A stretch of 64,000 nt of DNA from Aureimonas flava (lineage in GTDB: Bacteria; Pseudomonadota; Alphaproteobacteria; Rhizobiales; Rhizobiaceae): NCBI RefSeq assembly GCF_003583935.1, contig NZ_QYRN01000003.1:186001-250000 (forward strand), read 5' to 3'. Both the position numbers and the translations under genes were made by a program. The notes under the pieces are model-generated. The model saw only the letters and a list, made by a program, of their open reading frames with translations. It did not search any database and was not told the DNA's origin. Positions within the stretch are counted from its first letter, which is position 1. Every line of letters starts with the position of its first letter. Shown here in pieces: positions 36,785-47,842 of the stretch.

Positions 36785-37963
36785 TCAGTTCTGCCAGCCG
36801 AGGTCCGGCGTCTTCTCGAAGCTCTGGATCTCGCGGTTGAAGAACGTGCCGTCCTCGGCCTTGGCCACCTCGCGCAGGTAGATCGTCTGCGTCGGCGAGC
36901 GCGTCTCGGCATCGATCGTCACGGGGCCGCGCGGGCTCTCGAAGCTCATGCCCTTCACCGCCTCCACCGCGGCGGCCGCGTCCTGCTCGCCGCCCGTGGC
37001 CTCGATCATGGCCGCGATCACGCGCATGCCGTCGAAGGCACCGACCGCCGGGAAGGTCAGGAGCTTCGGGTCGCCGATGGCCGAGCGCGCGGCGTCCACG
37101 AAGGCCTTGTTTTCGGGGCTGTCGTGCGCCACCGAGTAGTGGAAGGTCGTCAGGAACCCCTCGACGCTGGCGCCGAGCGCCGGGAGGTCCGATTCCTGCG
37201 TCAGGTCGCCGGGCGCCAGGAACGTGACGCCGGCTTCCTTCAGGCCGTTGTCGTTGTAGGCCCGCGCGAAGGCGAGCGTCGAGGGGCCGGACGGCAGGAA
37301 GGCGAACAGGGCGTCGGCGCCGCTCGCGCGCACCCGCTGCATGATCGGCGAGAAGTCGTTGGTGGCGAGCGGCATGCGGATCTTCTCGACCACCTGCCCG
37401 CCCGCCGCCTCGAACGCGGTCGAGAACGCCTTCTCCGCATCGGCACCGGGCCCGTAGTCGCTGACCACGGTGACCACGCGCGAAAGGCCGCGCTGGCGGG
37501 CCACCTCGGCCATCGGGGCGGAGGTCTGCGGCAGCGTGAAGGACGTGCGCACGATCAGCGGCGACTGCTTGGTGATGGCCGAGGTCGCCGCGTTGAAGAT
37601 CACGAGCGGCGTGTCGGCCTCTTCTAGGAGCGGGGCGATGGCAAGCGCGTCGGGCGTGAAGTAGACGCCGGCGAGGTACTGGACCCCGTCCGACACGACG
37701 AGCTCCTGGGCGAGCGCCCGCGCGCGGGCCGGGTCGGCCGCCGGCAGGTCGCGGTAGACGACCTCGATCTCGTCGTCCCCGACGTTGCGCCCGTTCAGCG
37801 CGAACCATGCGTCGACGCCCGCCTGGAAGTTCTTCCCCTGGTTGGCGTAGGGGCCGGAGAACGGACCGATCACGCCCACCCGGATCGTGTCGGCGGCGGC
37901 GGGCGTCATCAGGAGCGCCAGGGCGGCGCCGGCCAACAGGCCGAAGTGCGGCAGACGTGTCAC
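36785..37963 (-). CDS. livK: Liv-type ABC transporter substrate-binding protein
   Basis: The 392-residue periplasmic binding protein has a signal peptide ending 'MTPAAAD' and the mature start 'TIRVGVIGPFSGPYANQGKN', characteristic of the LivJ/LivK class I fold. Other family segments are 'YLAGVYFTPDALAIAPLLEE' and 'VVTVVSDYGPGADAEKAFS'. It heads livKHMGF. Because the next genes upstream are an AraC regulator and pobA, its ligand may be an aromatic acid such as 4-hydroxybenzoate rather than a branched-chain amino acid; the sequence does not decide this. The 162-base gap upstream should hold the promoter. Confidence 0.9.
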   Translation of the reverse strand: MTRLPHFGLLAGAALALLMTPAAADTIRVGVIGPFSGPYANQGKNFQAGVDAWFALNGRNVGDDEIEVVYRDLPAADPARARALAQELVVSDGVQYLAGVYFTPDALAIAPLLEEADTPLVIFNAATSAITKQSPLIVRTSFTLPQTSAPMAEVARQRGLSRVVTVVSDYGPGADAEKAFSTAFEAAGGQVVEKIRMPLATNDFSPIMQRVRASGADALFAFLPSGPSTLAFARAYNDNGLKEAGVTFLAPGDLTQESDLPALGASVEGFLTTFHYSVAHDSPENKAFVDAARSAIGDPKLLTFPAVGAFDGMRVIAAMIEATGGEQDAAAAVEAVKGMSFESPRGPVTIDAETRSPTQTIYLREVAKAEDGTFFNREIQSFEKTPDLGWQN

Positions 37964-38116
37964 GACGAGGTATCCTCCCAGAACCTTCCGGCGATTGGCC
38001 AGCCCGAGCCCGTTCCGGCCCGTCCCAACTCCCGCCTATGGAGGGGAAAGGTAACCGCGAGGACGCCGCAACGTAAAATCACCTTCATCCGATCTCGTAT
38101 AACCCACCGGTAATGA

Positions 38117-40336
<2,220 letters not shown>

Positions 40337-40363
40337 CGGCGCTCCGGGCGGCTCGACCGCGGA

Positions 40364-41257
40364 TCAGGGCAACGCTTCGGGGGCGCAGAACCGCTGAAAG
40401 AGCTGCGAGGCGCGCGAGGCGTGCCGGTCGGGGTGGGTGAGCATGCTGAAGCCGCGCGCCGGAAGCTCGATCGGGCAGCGCGCCAAGACGCCGAGGCGCG
40501 TGAGCGGGCCGGCGGCCAGAGCGGACACCGCCGACGCGAAGGGGCCCGACTGCACCGCCGACAGGATCGCCTCGTTGGACGGCATGGTCATGATGACCTT
40601 GAGCGAGGCGATCCCGACGCCCAGTTCGACCAGCGCGGCCTCGAACTCCGAGCGCGTGCCCGAGCCGGCCTCGCGCAGGATCCACGACGAGCCCTCGGCA
40701 AGCTCGCCGGGCTCCAGTCGCTCCGCCCGCGCCCAGGGATGCTCGGGCGCCGTGACCACCCACAGCCGGTCGTCGCCGACCGGTCGGCTGGCCAGATCGG
40801 GCTCGTCGATGCCCCCTTCCACGAAGCCCACCGCTGCCCGACCCTCCAGCACCGCGCGCGAAACAGTGCGCGTGTTGCCGACCGTCAGGTGCATGTCGAT
40901 GCCGGGATTGTCGGCGTGGAAGCGGGTGAGGATCGGGGGGAGCCAGTAGCTGGCGATCGTCTGGCTCGCGTAGATGGCGATCTCGCCGCTGGTCCCGTCG
41001 CCGAGATCGCGCAGCAGCAGCGACGCGCTGCGCGCGCTCGCCAGGACATCGCGCGCCTTGGCCAGAAACGCGCCGCCCGCCGCCGACAGCTCGACCCGCC
41101 GGCCGATGCGCTCGAAGAGCTGGACGCCGTGCTGCGTCTCGAGCTGCCGGATCGCCGAACTGACGGCCGAAGGGGTGAGACCGACGGCGGCGGCCGCGCG
41201 CGTCACGTGCTCGCGCTCGGCCACCGCCACGAAAACCGCAAGCTGTTCGAGCGTCAT
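40364..41257 (-). CDS. LysR-family regulator (CbbR/YeiE-like)
   Basis: A 297-residue LTTR with the N-terminal HTH 'HVTRAAAAVGLTPSAVSSAI' and an effector domain. The ATG at 41257 gives the canonical start 'MTLEQLAVFVAVAEREHVTR'; a longer frame adds 12 residues. It is divergent from a YeiH-family transporter, a widespread pairing in which the regulator governs the transporter. The AT-rich gap contains a 10-base palindrome. The inducer is unknown. Confidence 0.88.
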   Translation of the reverse strand: MTLEQLAVFVAVAEREHVTRAAAAVGLTPSAVSSAIRQLETQHGVQLFERIGRRVELSAAGGAFLAKARDVLASARSASLLLRDLGDGTSGEIAIYASQTIASYWLPPILTRFHADNPGIDMHLTVGNTRTVSRAVLEGRAAVGFVEGGIDEPDLASRPVGDDRLWVVTAPEHPWARAERLEPGELAEGSSWILREAGSGTRSEFEAALVELGVGIASLKVIMTMPSNEAILSAVQSGPFASAVSALAAGPLTRLGVLARCPIELPARGFSMLTHPDRHASRASQLFQRFCAPEALP

Positions 41258-41273
41258 CAGGTTGTGCAATCCA

Positions 41274-41283
41274 TTCGTACGAA
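41274..41283. promoter_or_regulatory. Palindrome in the lysR/yeiH divergent promoter
   Basis: TTCGTACGAA is a perfect 10-base palindrome 17 bases before the LysR start codon and fits the T-N11-A type of LysR site when flanking bases are included. The surrounding 41258-41332 stretch is strikingly AT-rich for this genome and includes TATACT, a -10-like element. Confidence 0.4.
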
Positions 41284-41377
41284 ACCTCAACAATTATTCG
41301 ATATACTCATACAGCCGAACTGACTACCCCTCGTGGCACCGGCGCATCGACGCCGGCGATCCGCAAGGGCCCCTGCC

Positions 41378-42376
41378 GTGGCGCTGCCTCCCCTCTGCCT
41401 TCCCGCCCTCCTCCGTCTGGGCATCGTCTCGCTGCTCGCGCTGGCCGCCCAGGCCGGCCTGCACGCGGCCGGCATCCGAAACGGGCCGGACGCGATGGTG
41501 CTGGCGATCCTGATCGGCGCCGGCGCGAGCGCGCTCGTTCCGATGTCGCGGACGACGTCCGCCGGTGTCCAGTGCACCGCCAAGCCGCTTCTGGAGATCG
41601 CGGTCGTGCTGCTCGGAGCGTCGATGAACGTCGTCGCACTGATCGCGGCCGGCCCGGCGCTCGTCGGCGGCATCGTGGCGGTCGTGGTCGTGGCGCTCGG
41701 CGTCGGCTACGCGGCCGGCCGGATGGTCGGCCTGCCGCCGGCGCTCGCCGCGCTGGTCGCCTGCGGCAATGCGATCTGCGGCAACTCCGCCATCGCCGCC
41801 GCCGCGGCCGTGCTGCGCGCCCGCGCCGAGGAGATCACCACCGCCATCACCTTCACGGCCCTCGTGGGCGTCGCCGTGGTGGTCGCCCTGCCCTTCCTCC
41901 AGTCGGCCGCCGGCCTCGACCCGGCTCGGTTCGGCGTGCTGGCCGGGCTCACCGTCTATGCCGTGCCGCAGGTGATCGCGGCCACGGCGCAGGCCGGCTC
42001 GTTGGCCACGCAGCTCGGCGTCCTGGTGAAGCTGACCCGCGTCCTGATGCTCGGCCCGGTGCTGCTCCTGATCGCCGTGGCCGGTCGCCGCCAGGCGGGC
42101 CCGCGCCTGCCCCTCCACATGCTCGTGCCCTGGTTCGTGCCGGGGTTCATCGCGCTGATGGCGGCGCGCGGCTTCGGCTTCATCGACGAAGGCATGGCCG
42201 AGCTGATGAACGTGGTCGCGCGGGACTTCACGCTTCTCGCCATGGCCGGGCTCGGCCTCCTGATCGACCTTCGCGCCCTGGCCCGCTCCGGCGGCCGGGT
42301 GATCGCCGCCGCGTTTCTCGCCTTCGTGGTGCTGGCCGCCTCGAGCACGTTGCTACTCGCGGTGATCGACCTTTGA
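41378..42376 (+). CDS. YeiH-family putative sulfate exporter
   Basis: A polytopic protein of the UPF0324/YeiH family with about ten hydrophobic segments. The family signature is 'PLLEIAVVLLGASMNVVAL' followed by 'ACGNAICGNSAIAAAAAVL' and 'VYAVPQVIAATAQAG'. The family is annotated as sulfate exporters, but experimental support is thin. I use GTG 41378 (AAGGG eight bases upstream, 332 residues); GTG 41333 would add 15 basic residues. It is divergent from a LysR regulator. Confidence 0.85.
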   Translation: MALPPLCLPALLRLGIVSLLALAAQAGLHAAGIRNGPDAMVLAILIGAGASALVPMSRTTSAGVQCTAKPLLEIAVVLLGASMNVVALIAAGPALVGGIVAVVVVALGVGYAAGRMVGLPPALAALVACGNAICGNSAIAAAAAVLRARAEEITTAITFTALVGVAVVVALPFLQSAAGLDPARFGVLAGLTVYAVPQVIAATAQAGSLATQLGVLVKLTRVLMLGPVLLLIAVAGRRQAGPRLPLHMLVPWFVPGFIALMAARGFGFIDEGMAELMNVVARDFTLLAMAGLGLLIDLRALARSGGRVIAAAFLAFVVLAASSTLLLAVIDL

Positions 42377-42464
42377 TGCGGGCGCGCTTTTGCCGGAAAC
42401 CCGCCCGAACCCGTGTTAAAGCGCCGGCCATGTCCGGCCTCCCATTCCACAGGAGCTCTATCGC

Positions 42465-43469
42465 ATGCAGGAAATCTGGATCGACTATCTGAACGCGGGC
42501 GACGTCGCGGCGCTGGCGCTCGGCAACGACGAGATCCTCGACGCGGTTTCGGCGGCCCTGCGCGCGCAGGGACTCGGCGAGACGGTGATCGAGCCGCGTG
42601 TCCACCTGGTGCCGGAGAGTTCGGACAAGGGGCATTTCAATGTGCTGCGCGGCTACGTGAAGCCGCTCGACATCGCCGGCGTGAAGGTGGTCGGCGACTT
42701 CGTGGACAACTACAAGGTCGGCCTTCCGTCCGAGATGGCGGTCCTGAACCTGTTCAATCCGCACACCGGCATGCCCACCGCCATCATCGACGCGACCGCC
42801 ATCACCGACATGCGCACCGGCGCGGTGACGGCCATCGGCGCCCGCCACCTGGCCCGCAAGGATTCCAAGATCCTCGGCCATGTCGGCGCGCGCGGCACCT
42901 CCTATTGGAACGTCCGGCTTCTCGACCACCTGTTCGACTTCGACGAGATCCGCGTCCACTCGCGCCGTCCGGAGAGCCGCGAGGCCTTCGCGGCGCGCCT
43001 GGAGCAGGACCTCGGCAAGAAGATCGTCGTCACCGACAACTGGCGCGACTGCCTCGAGGGCGCCGACATCATGATCGAGGCGAGCCGCCTGCCCGAGCCG
43101 ACCCCGCTCTTCCGCACCGAATGGGTCAAGAAGGGCGCCTTCGTGGTGCCCTACGGCACGATGAGCGCGCTGGAGTTCGACCTCACCGACATCGTCGACA
43201 AGGTCGTGGTGGACGACTGGGGCCAGTGCGGGCCCGGCCGCCCCTACGGTGCGCTGCGGCGCCATGTGGACGAGGGCAAGGTGACGCGCGAGAACCTCCA
43301 TGCCGAGATGGGCGAGATCGTCGCCGGCTCGCGGCCCGGCCGCGAAAGCGACGGCGAGACCATCCTGTTCTGGCATCGCGGCCTGTCCAGCACGGACGTC
43401 GCGCTCGGCGCCGCGATGGTCGAGAAGGCGCGCGGGCTCGGGCTCGGCCAGCGCCTGCGCTTCCGCTGA
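42465..43469 (+). CDS. Ornithine cyclodeaminase/mu-crystallin family protein
   Basis: The 334-residue protein belongs to the ornithine cyclodeaminase/mu-crystallin fold, whose members use NAD(P)(H) for cyclodeamination or imine reduction. 'TAITDMRTGAVTAIGARHLA' is the family core, while the dinucleotide loop reads 'ILGHVGARGTSYWNVRLL' rather than the usual GxGxQA, marking a distinct subgroup. AGGAGC lies ten bases before the ATG. It is followed after 22 bases by a PhnD-like gene on the same strand. Substrate is unknown; true ornithine cyclodeaminase is unlikely. Confidence 0.82.
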   Translation: MQEIWIDYLNAGDVAALALGNDEILDAVSAALRAQGLGETVIEPRVHLVPESSDKGHFNVLRGYVKPLDIAGVKVVGDFVDNYKVGLPSEMAVLNLFNPHTGMPTAIIDATAITDMRTGAVTAIGARHLARKDSKILGHVGARGTSYWNVRLLDHLFDFDEIRVHSRRPESREAFAARLEQDLGKKIVVTDNWRDCLEGADIMIEASRLPEPTPLFRTEWVKKGAFVVPYGTMSALEFDLTDIVDKVVVDDWGQCGPGRPYGALRRHVDEGKVTRENLHAEMGEIVAGSRPGRESDGETILFWHRGLSSTDVALGAAMVEKARGLGLGQRLRFR

Positions 43470-43491
43470 GCACCGTGGGGCTCGGCCGCTC

Positions 43492-44298
43492 ATGACACTG
43501 GTCGCCTCCTCGCGCATGTACAACGTCGCGCCCGGCGCGCGCGCGGCCTGGGACGCGCTGTTCGCCTGGCTCGCCGGTGCTGCCGGCGTCGCGTTGGAGG
43601 CGATCGCCCACGCCCCGCCCGCCTCCCTCCCGGCCCTCTGGGGGCGGGAGGACCTCGGCGCGGCCGTGATGTGCGGCTTTCCCTATGCCAGCCTCGCGCC
43701 GGCCGAGCGCCCCGCCGCGCTGGCCGCGCTGCGCCCTTCCGGCGCCTTTGCGGACGGCGGGGCGAACTATGCCAGCCACATCGTGGTGCGGGCCGACGCA
43801 CCGTTCACCACGTTCGACGACCTGAAGGGCCGCCGGTTCGGATGGACGGTGCGCGATTCGCAGTCGGGCTACCATGCCCCGCGCCAGCACGTGGCGGCCC
43901 GTTGGGGCGCCATGCTGTTCGCCGAGGCGCGCGGCCCCCTGCTCAACCCGTCGGGCGTCCTTGCCGCGCTGGAGGCCGGGGAGATCGACGCCGGCCCGGT
44001 GGATGCCCAGTCCTTCGCGCTGCTGGCGCTGCACGAGCCCGCGCTGGCCGCTGGGCTCCGCGTCCTCGACACCACGGCGGCCCGGCCGGCGCCGCTTCTG
44101 GTGGCCGCGCCCACGCTGCCGCCCGAGACGCTGGGGGCGCTGCGCGGCGCGCTGCTCTCCGCCGACGCCTCGCCCGAGGCGCGTCCGCTTCTCCGGGCGC
44201 TGGCGCTCGATGGCTTCGCGGCGCCCGACCCGGCGCGCTACGGCGGCCTCGTCGCGCTCGCGCGGCAGGCCGGGCCGCCGGCCCTGCCCGCGTGGTGA
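43492..44298 (+). CDS. PhnD-like substrate-binding-fold protein without signal peptide
   Basis: This 268-residue protein has the periplasmic-binding-protein fold of the PhnD/SsuA group: 'SRMYNVAPGARAAWDALF', 'MCGFPYASLAP', 'FTTFDDLKGRRFGWTVRDSQ' and 'NPSGVLAALEAGEIDAGPVD'. There is no signal peptide at the ATG at 43492, nor a cysteine lipobox, so it is probably cytosolic and may be a ligand sensor or enzyme partner rather than a transporter component. No permease follows. It probably forms a two-gene unit with the cyclodeaminase-like gene and ends 16 bases from the convergent HutC-like gene. Confidence 0.78.
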   Translation: MTLVASSRMYNVAPGARAAWDALFAWLAGAAGVALEAIAHAPPASLPALWGREDLGAAVMCGFPYASLAPAERPAALAALRPSGAFADGGANYASHIVVRADAPFTTFDDLKGRRFGWTVRDSQSGYHAPRQHVAARWGAMLFAEARGPLLNPSGVLAALEAGEIDAGPVDAQSFALLALHEPALAAGLRVLDTTAARPAPLLVAAPTLPPETLGALRGALLSADASPEARPLLRALALDGFAAPDPARYGGLVALARQAGPPALPAW

Positions 44299-44314
44299 CC
44301 GCCGGCCGGCGGCG

Positions 44315-45082
44315 TCAGATCGTCGGCAGCGTGTAGGATCCCTTGACCTCGAGCCGGCTGCCCGCCAGCACCATGCGGGCACGCGTCACCGGCACGTCGA
44401 AGTGGAACGTGCGCCGCTCGATCGTCGGACAGGCCGTGCCCACGGCCAGATCGAGCTTCCCTGCAAGGTCGCTGCCGCAGTTGACGGCGGCGATGCGGTG
44501 GTCGACGCTCGTCCACGGAATGTTGGCGAGCAGCCAGGGGCTCGGCGCGGCGCGCTCGAACGTCTCCTGCGTCACCGCGGGCGCGGCGGCGATGTTGATG
44601 AGGCGCGACTCCAGCATCAGCGGCGCGTCGTCGCCCAGGTGCAGCACCTCGACCCGCACCAGCGGTTCGCCGGAGGGCACGTCGCTCCAGTCCAGCCCGT
44701 CGCGCCCGTTGCGCAGGATCGCTCGGTCCAGCACCCGGTAGCCGTAGGCGAGGCCGCGGTCGCGCACGTCCTGCCGGATATCGGCGAGCGGCAGGATGAA
44801 GGTGCGGTGGAACTTGCGCGTCACCACGGTTCCCGCCCGTCGGTTGCGCTCCACGAGGCCGCAACGCGCGAGTTCGGCGATCGCCTTGCTGACGGTCTGC
44901 CGCGAGGCGCCGAACTCCTGCGCGAGTTCCGCCTCGGAAGGAAGCCGCTCTCCGACCCCGTAGACCCCCTTCAGGATCCGTTCCGACATCTGGCGGCGGA
45001 TGCGCACGAACAGCGATTCCTCGCTGCCGCCGCGCGCGGCGCGAGGGGCAACTCGGGGTTCGGATATCGTGGGCTGCAGCAT
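44315..45082 (-). CDS. GntR/HutC-family repressor with UTRA domain
   Basis: A 255-residue regulator with an N-terminal GntR winged helix ('RLPSEAELAQEFGASRQTVS', 'AELARCGLVERNRRAGTVVT') and a C-terminal UTRA ligand domain. It is closest to HutC, the histidine-utilisation repressor that senses urocanate. ATG 45082 starts a short basic lead before the HTH. It is divergent from the operon encoding a betaine-type importer and a histidine-ammonia-lyase homologue, so its ligand may be an urocanate-like product of that lyase. Confidence 0.88.
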   Translation of the reverse strand: MLQPTISEPRVAPRAARGGSEESLFVRIRRQMSERILKGVYGVGERLPSEAELAQEFGASRQTVSKAIAELARCGLVERNRRAGTVVTRKFHRTFILPLADIRQDVRDRGLAYGYRVLDRAILRNGRDGLDWSDVPSGEPLVRVEVLHLGDDAPLMLESRLINIAAAPAVTQETFERAAPSPWLLANIPWTSVDHRIAAVNCGSDLAGKLDLAVGTACPTIERRTFHFDVPVTRARMVLAGSRLEVKGSYTLPTI

Positions 45083-45410
45083 CTCGTTATGTCCACTCAA
45101 TATCCCGCGCCACGTCCTCGAACTCGACCCCGGCGATTCCCGGTCCGCGCTCTGGACCAGCCATTCCACGAAACCTTCCACCAAGTCGCATGAAACAAGC
45201 AAGAGCGTTGCAAAGCAACGGAGTTCCTTGATCCTATTCGGCACAGCTGCCCAACATTTCAGCGTCCTGAAGCACAACGGATAAGCAGGGTCGGAGGATC
45301 GCCACAGGCCTCCTCTTTATGACTTTACATTACCGGAGAAACGCCGCAGCATCCTCCTGCCGGCGGGTCCTGCCCGTCACCCATCGCGCCCTTCCGGGAG
45401 ATCCCGCATC
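45083..45410. promoter_or_regulatory. Divergent control region with a 15-base palindrome
   Basis: This 328-base gap has no gene. It contains the perfect inverted repeat CGTTGC-AAA-GCAACG (45206-45220), a candidate operator for the HutC-like regulator, and an AT-richer stretch (about 45258-45345) suited to promoters. GGGAG at 45396-45400 precedes the ATG of the downstream binding-protein gene by ten bases. No riboswitch was recognised. Confidence 0.5.
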
Positions 45411-46286
45411 ATGAAGACTGCCACACTTCTCGGCCTCGCGATCGCGCTCGGCCTGGGCACGGCCGCCAACGCGCAGGCGTTCAAGATCGGAAGCAAGAAC
45501 TTCACCGAGCAGGTGATCCTCGGCGAGCTCTACGCCGCCGCGCTCGAAGCGTCCGACATCCCGGTGGAGCGCAAGCTCAACCTCGGCGGCACGCTGATCG
45601 CGCAGCAGGCTTTGACCTCGGGCGACATCGACATGTACCCCGAATACACGGGAACCGCGCTGGTGGCCGTGGTCGGCGGCAAGATCAAGAGCGACCCGAA
45701 AGCCGTCTACGACGAGGTCAGCGCCTTCTACCAGGACAAGTTCCAGCTTCGCTGGCTCCAGCCCGCCGGCATCAACAACGGCTACGCGATTCTGGTCAGC
45801 GCGAAGACCGCCGAGGACAACAAGCTCGCGACCCTGTCCGACCTGGCCGCCGTGGCCGGCAAGATGTCGCTGGGCGCCGGTCCCGAGTTCGCCGATCGTC
45901 AGGACGGCATCCCGGGCCTGCGAGACGTCTACGGCATCGAGTTCGGCGAGTTCCGCCAGTTCGCGCGGCTGGTGCTGCGCTACGAGGCGCTGGCCGGCGG
46001 CCAGATCGACGTCGCCAACGGCTTTGCGACCGACTGGCAGATCGCGGACCAGAAGTTCGTCCCGCTGCGGGACGACAAGGGCCTCTTCCCGCCCTACTTC
46101 GTCGCTCCCGTGGTCCGCGAGGATGCGCTCAAGACCTACCCCGCCGCCCAGGAGATCCTGGATCGCGTCAGCACCCTCCTCGACAACGACACGATGCAGG
46201 TCCTGAACGGTCGCGTGGAGCGCGATCACGAGGAAGCCTCGGACGTGGCGGAGGACTTCCTGCGCGAGCATGGCGTCATCCAGTGA
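45411..46286 (+). CDS. Betaine-type (OsmF/ProX/EgtU-like) ABC substrate-binding protein
   Basis: The 291-residue protein has a signal peptide ending 'TAANAQA' and the mature start 'FKIGSKNFTEQVILGEL', diagnostic of the OsmF/OpuCC group of quaternary-amine binding proteins, with 'GDIDMYPEYTGTALVAV' and 'VANGFATDWQIADQ'. The family binds glycine betaine, choline, carnitine and, in the EgtU branch, ergothioneine. Here it heads an operon whose second gene is a histidine-ammonia-lyase homologue, which favours a trimethylated histidine as ligand. It ends in TGATG, overlapping that gene by one base. Confidence 0.88.
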   Translation: MKTATLLGLAIALGLGTAANAQAFKIGSKNFTEQVILGELYAAALEASDIPVERKLNLGGTLIAQQALTSGDIDMYPEYTGTALVAVVGGKIKSDPKAVYDEVSAFYQDKFQLRWLQPAGINNGYAILVSAKTAEDNKLATLSDLAAVAGKMSLGAGPEFADRQDGIPGLRDVYGIEFGEFRQFARLVLRYEALAGGQIDVANGFATDWQIADQKFVPLRDDKGLFPPYFVAPVVREDALKTYPAAQEILDRVSTLLDNDTMQVLNGRVERDHEEASDVAEDFLREHGVIQ

Positions 46287-47842
46287 TGTCGGACGGCGGG
46301 CGCGCAACGCCGGAACGCGGTGCGTCGCCGCTTGTCCTGAAGACGGACGGCATCGACGTGGATGCCGTCCGGCGCGTCGCCGAGGACGAGGCCGCCGTCG
46401 CGGTCTCGCACGAGGCCGAAGCCGCGATCGCCGAAGCCCATGCCTGCCTTCTCCGGCACGCGGGCGCCGGCGCCGCGATCTACGGCGTCAGCACGGGTCT
46501 CGGCGCGGCTGTCGACACCGCCGTGGCGCCGCAGGGGGGCGACGCGCAGCGGCGCATCGTGGAAGCGCGGGCGGTCGGCGTCGGCCCCTTCGCCACTGTG
46601 CGAGAGGTGCGCGCGACCATGGTGGTGCGCCTCGCGCGCCTCTGCCTCGGCCGCTCCGGCGCCTCGACGGCCGCCGCGGCCGGCCTCGCCACCATGCTCA
46701 ACGAAGGCATCCACCCACGCATGCCGCTGATCGGCTCCATCGGCGAGGCGGATCTCGCTCCGCTCGCGCACCTCGCCTGGGCGATGACCGGCGACGGGCC
46801 GGCGGAGACCCGCGACGGCCGCCTCTGCACGGGCGGCGAGGCCTTCGCGGAGCGCGGCCTCGCGCTTCCCCGTTTCGCCCCGAAGGACGGCCTCGCCCTC
46901 GTGTCCTCCAACGCCGCGGCGGTGGGCCTGGCCTGCCTCGCGGTGGGCGACGCCGAGCGGGTCCTGTCGGCCGCGCTTGCCGCCACCGCCCTGTCGTTCG
47001 AGGCGTTCCGCGCCTCCCTCGATCCGATCGACCCCGCCGCGATGGCGCTGCGGCCGGTGCCGCGCGGCGCCGCCGTGGCGCAGGCGCTGCACGGCCTGCT
47101 GGCGGGCGGCGACCTGCCCATGCCCGGCGCCGCGCGCCGGCTGCAGGATCCGCTGAGCCTGCGCGTGGGCCCCCACGTGCTCGCCGCCTGCCTCGACGCG
47201 CTCGATCGCGCCCGCGCCGCCACCAACGACGAGCTCGCCTCCAGCGACGACAATCCGGCGGTTCTGGTGGAGGCCGACCGCATCCTGCCGAACGGCAATT
47301 TCGACGCGACGCACCTGGCCCTCTCCTTCGATGCCCTCGCCCTGGCCCTCGCCCGCCTCGCGGCCGCCGGGGGCGAGCGGATCGCCAAGCTGATGTCGCC
47401 CGCCGCGAGCGACCTGCCGCGTTTCCTCGCTCCGCAGGACGAGCCCGGCGCCAACGGCTTCGCGACGCTCCAGAAGACGGTCGCCGCGCTGGTCGCCGAG
47501 ATCGCGCACGCCGCCGCGCCGCTTCCCTTCACCGTCCTGCCCGTGGCCGACCGGGTGGAGGACTACGCGTCCATGGCGATGCCCGGCATTCGCCGCCTTC
47601 AGGGGCTCGTCGCGCATCTGCGCATGCTGGTGGCGATCGAGATGGTCGTGGCGGCGCGGGCCTGCGACCTTCGCGGCGCACGCCTCGGCGAGGGCACCGC
47701 CTCCCTCCACGCGGCGATCCGCGAGCGCGTCCCGCCGCTCCTGCGCGACCGCCCGGCGGCCCCCGACATCGCCGCGCTCGACCGCGCCATCGCGCGGGGC
47801 GAACTGCAGGCCTTCCGCGACGAAGCGAGCGTTTGCGCATGA
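46286..47842 (+). CDS. MIO-lacking histidine ammonia-lyase homologue, candidate ergothionase
   Basis: This 518-residue protein is an aromatic amino acid lyase relative: 'AIYGVSTGLGAAVDT' (Tyr66), 'NDELASSDDNPAVLVEAD', 'LPNGNFDATHLAL' and 'DRVEDYASMAMPGIRRL'. Where lyases have GSVGASGDLAPLAH it reads 'IGSIGEADLAPLAHLA', so the Ala-Ser-Gly that cyclises into the MIO electrophile is missing (Glu154-Ala155, one residue shorter). The tyrosine of 'QDxYSLR' is Leu290. It cannot be an ordinary histidase. Known MIO-free relatives are ergothionases, which eliminate trimethylamine from ergothioneine to give thiourocanate. It sits inside a betaine-type ABC operon, beside a HutC-like repressor; hercynine is an alternative substrate. 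Confidence 0.82.
   Translation: MSDGGRATPERGASPLVLKTDGIDVDAVRRVAEDEAAVAVSHEAEAAIAEAHACLLRHAGAGAAIYGVSTGLGAAVDTAVAPQGGDAQRRIVEARAVGVGPFATVREVRATMVVRLARLCLGRSGASTAAAAGLATMLNEGIHPRMPLIGSIGEADLAPLAHLAWAMTGDGPAETRDGRLCTGGEAFAERGLALPRFAPKDGLALVSSNAAAVGLACLAVGDAERVLSAALAATALSFEAFRASLDPIDPAAMALRPVPRGAAVAQALHGLLAGGDLPMPGAARRLQDPLSLRVGPHVLAACLDALDRARAATNDELASSDDNPAVLVEADRILPNGNFDATHLALSFDALALALARLAAAGGERIAKLMSPAASDLPRFLAPQDEPGANGFATLQKTVAALVAEIAHAAAPLPFTVLPVADRVEDYASMAMPGIRRLQGLVAHLRMLVAIEMVVAARACDLRGARLGEGTASLHAAIRERVPPLLRDRPAAPDIAALDRAIARGELQAFRDEASVCA

Noticed and set aside
46480-47532. 350-codon minus-strand frame inside the lyase gene
   Set aside because: Low-complexity Ser/Arg/Ala translation with no domain; the plus-strand frame has clear lyase-family motifs.
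46286-47842. Ordinary histidine ammonia-lyase (hutH)
   Set aside because: The MIO-forming Ala-Ser-Gly and the catalytic tyrosine of QDxYSLR are both missing, and no hutU/hutI/hutG genes adjoin it.
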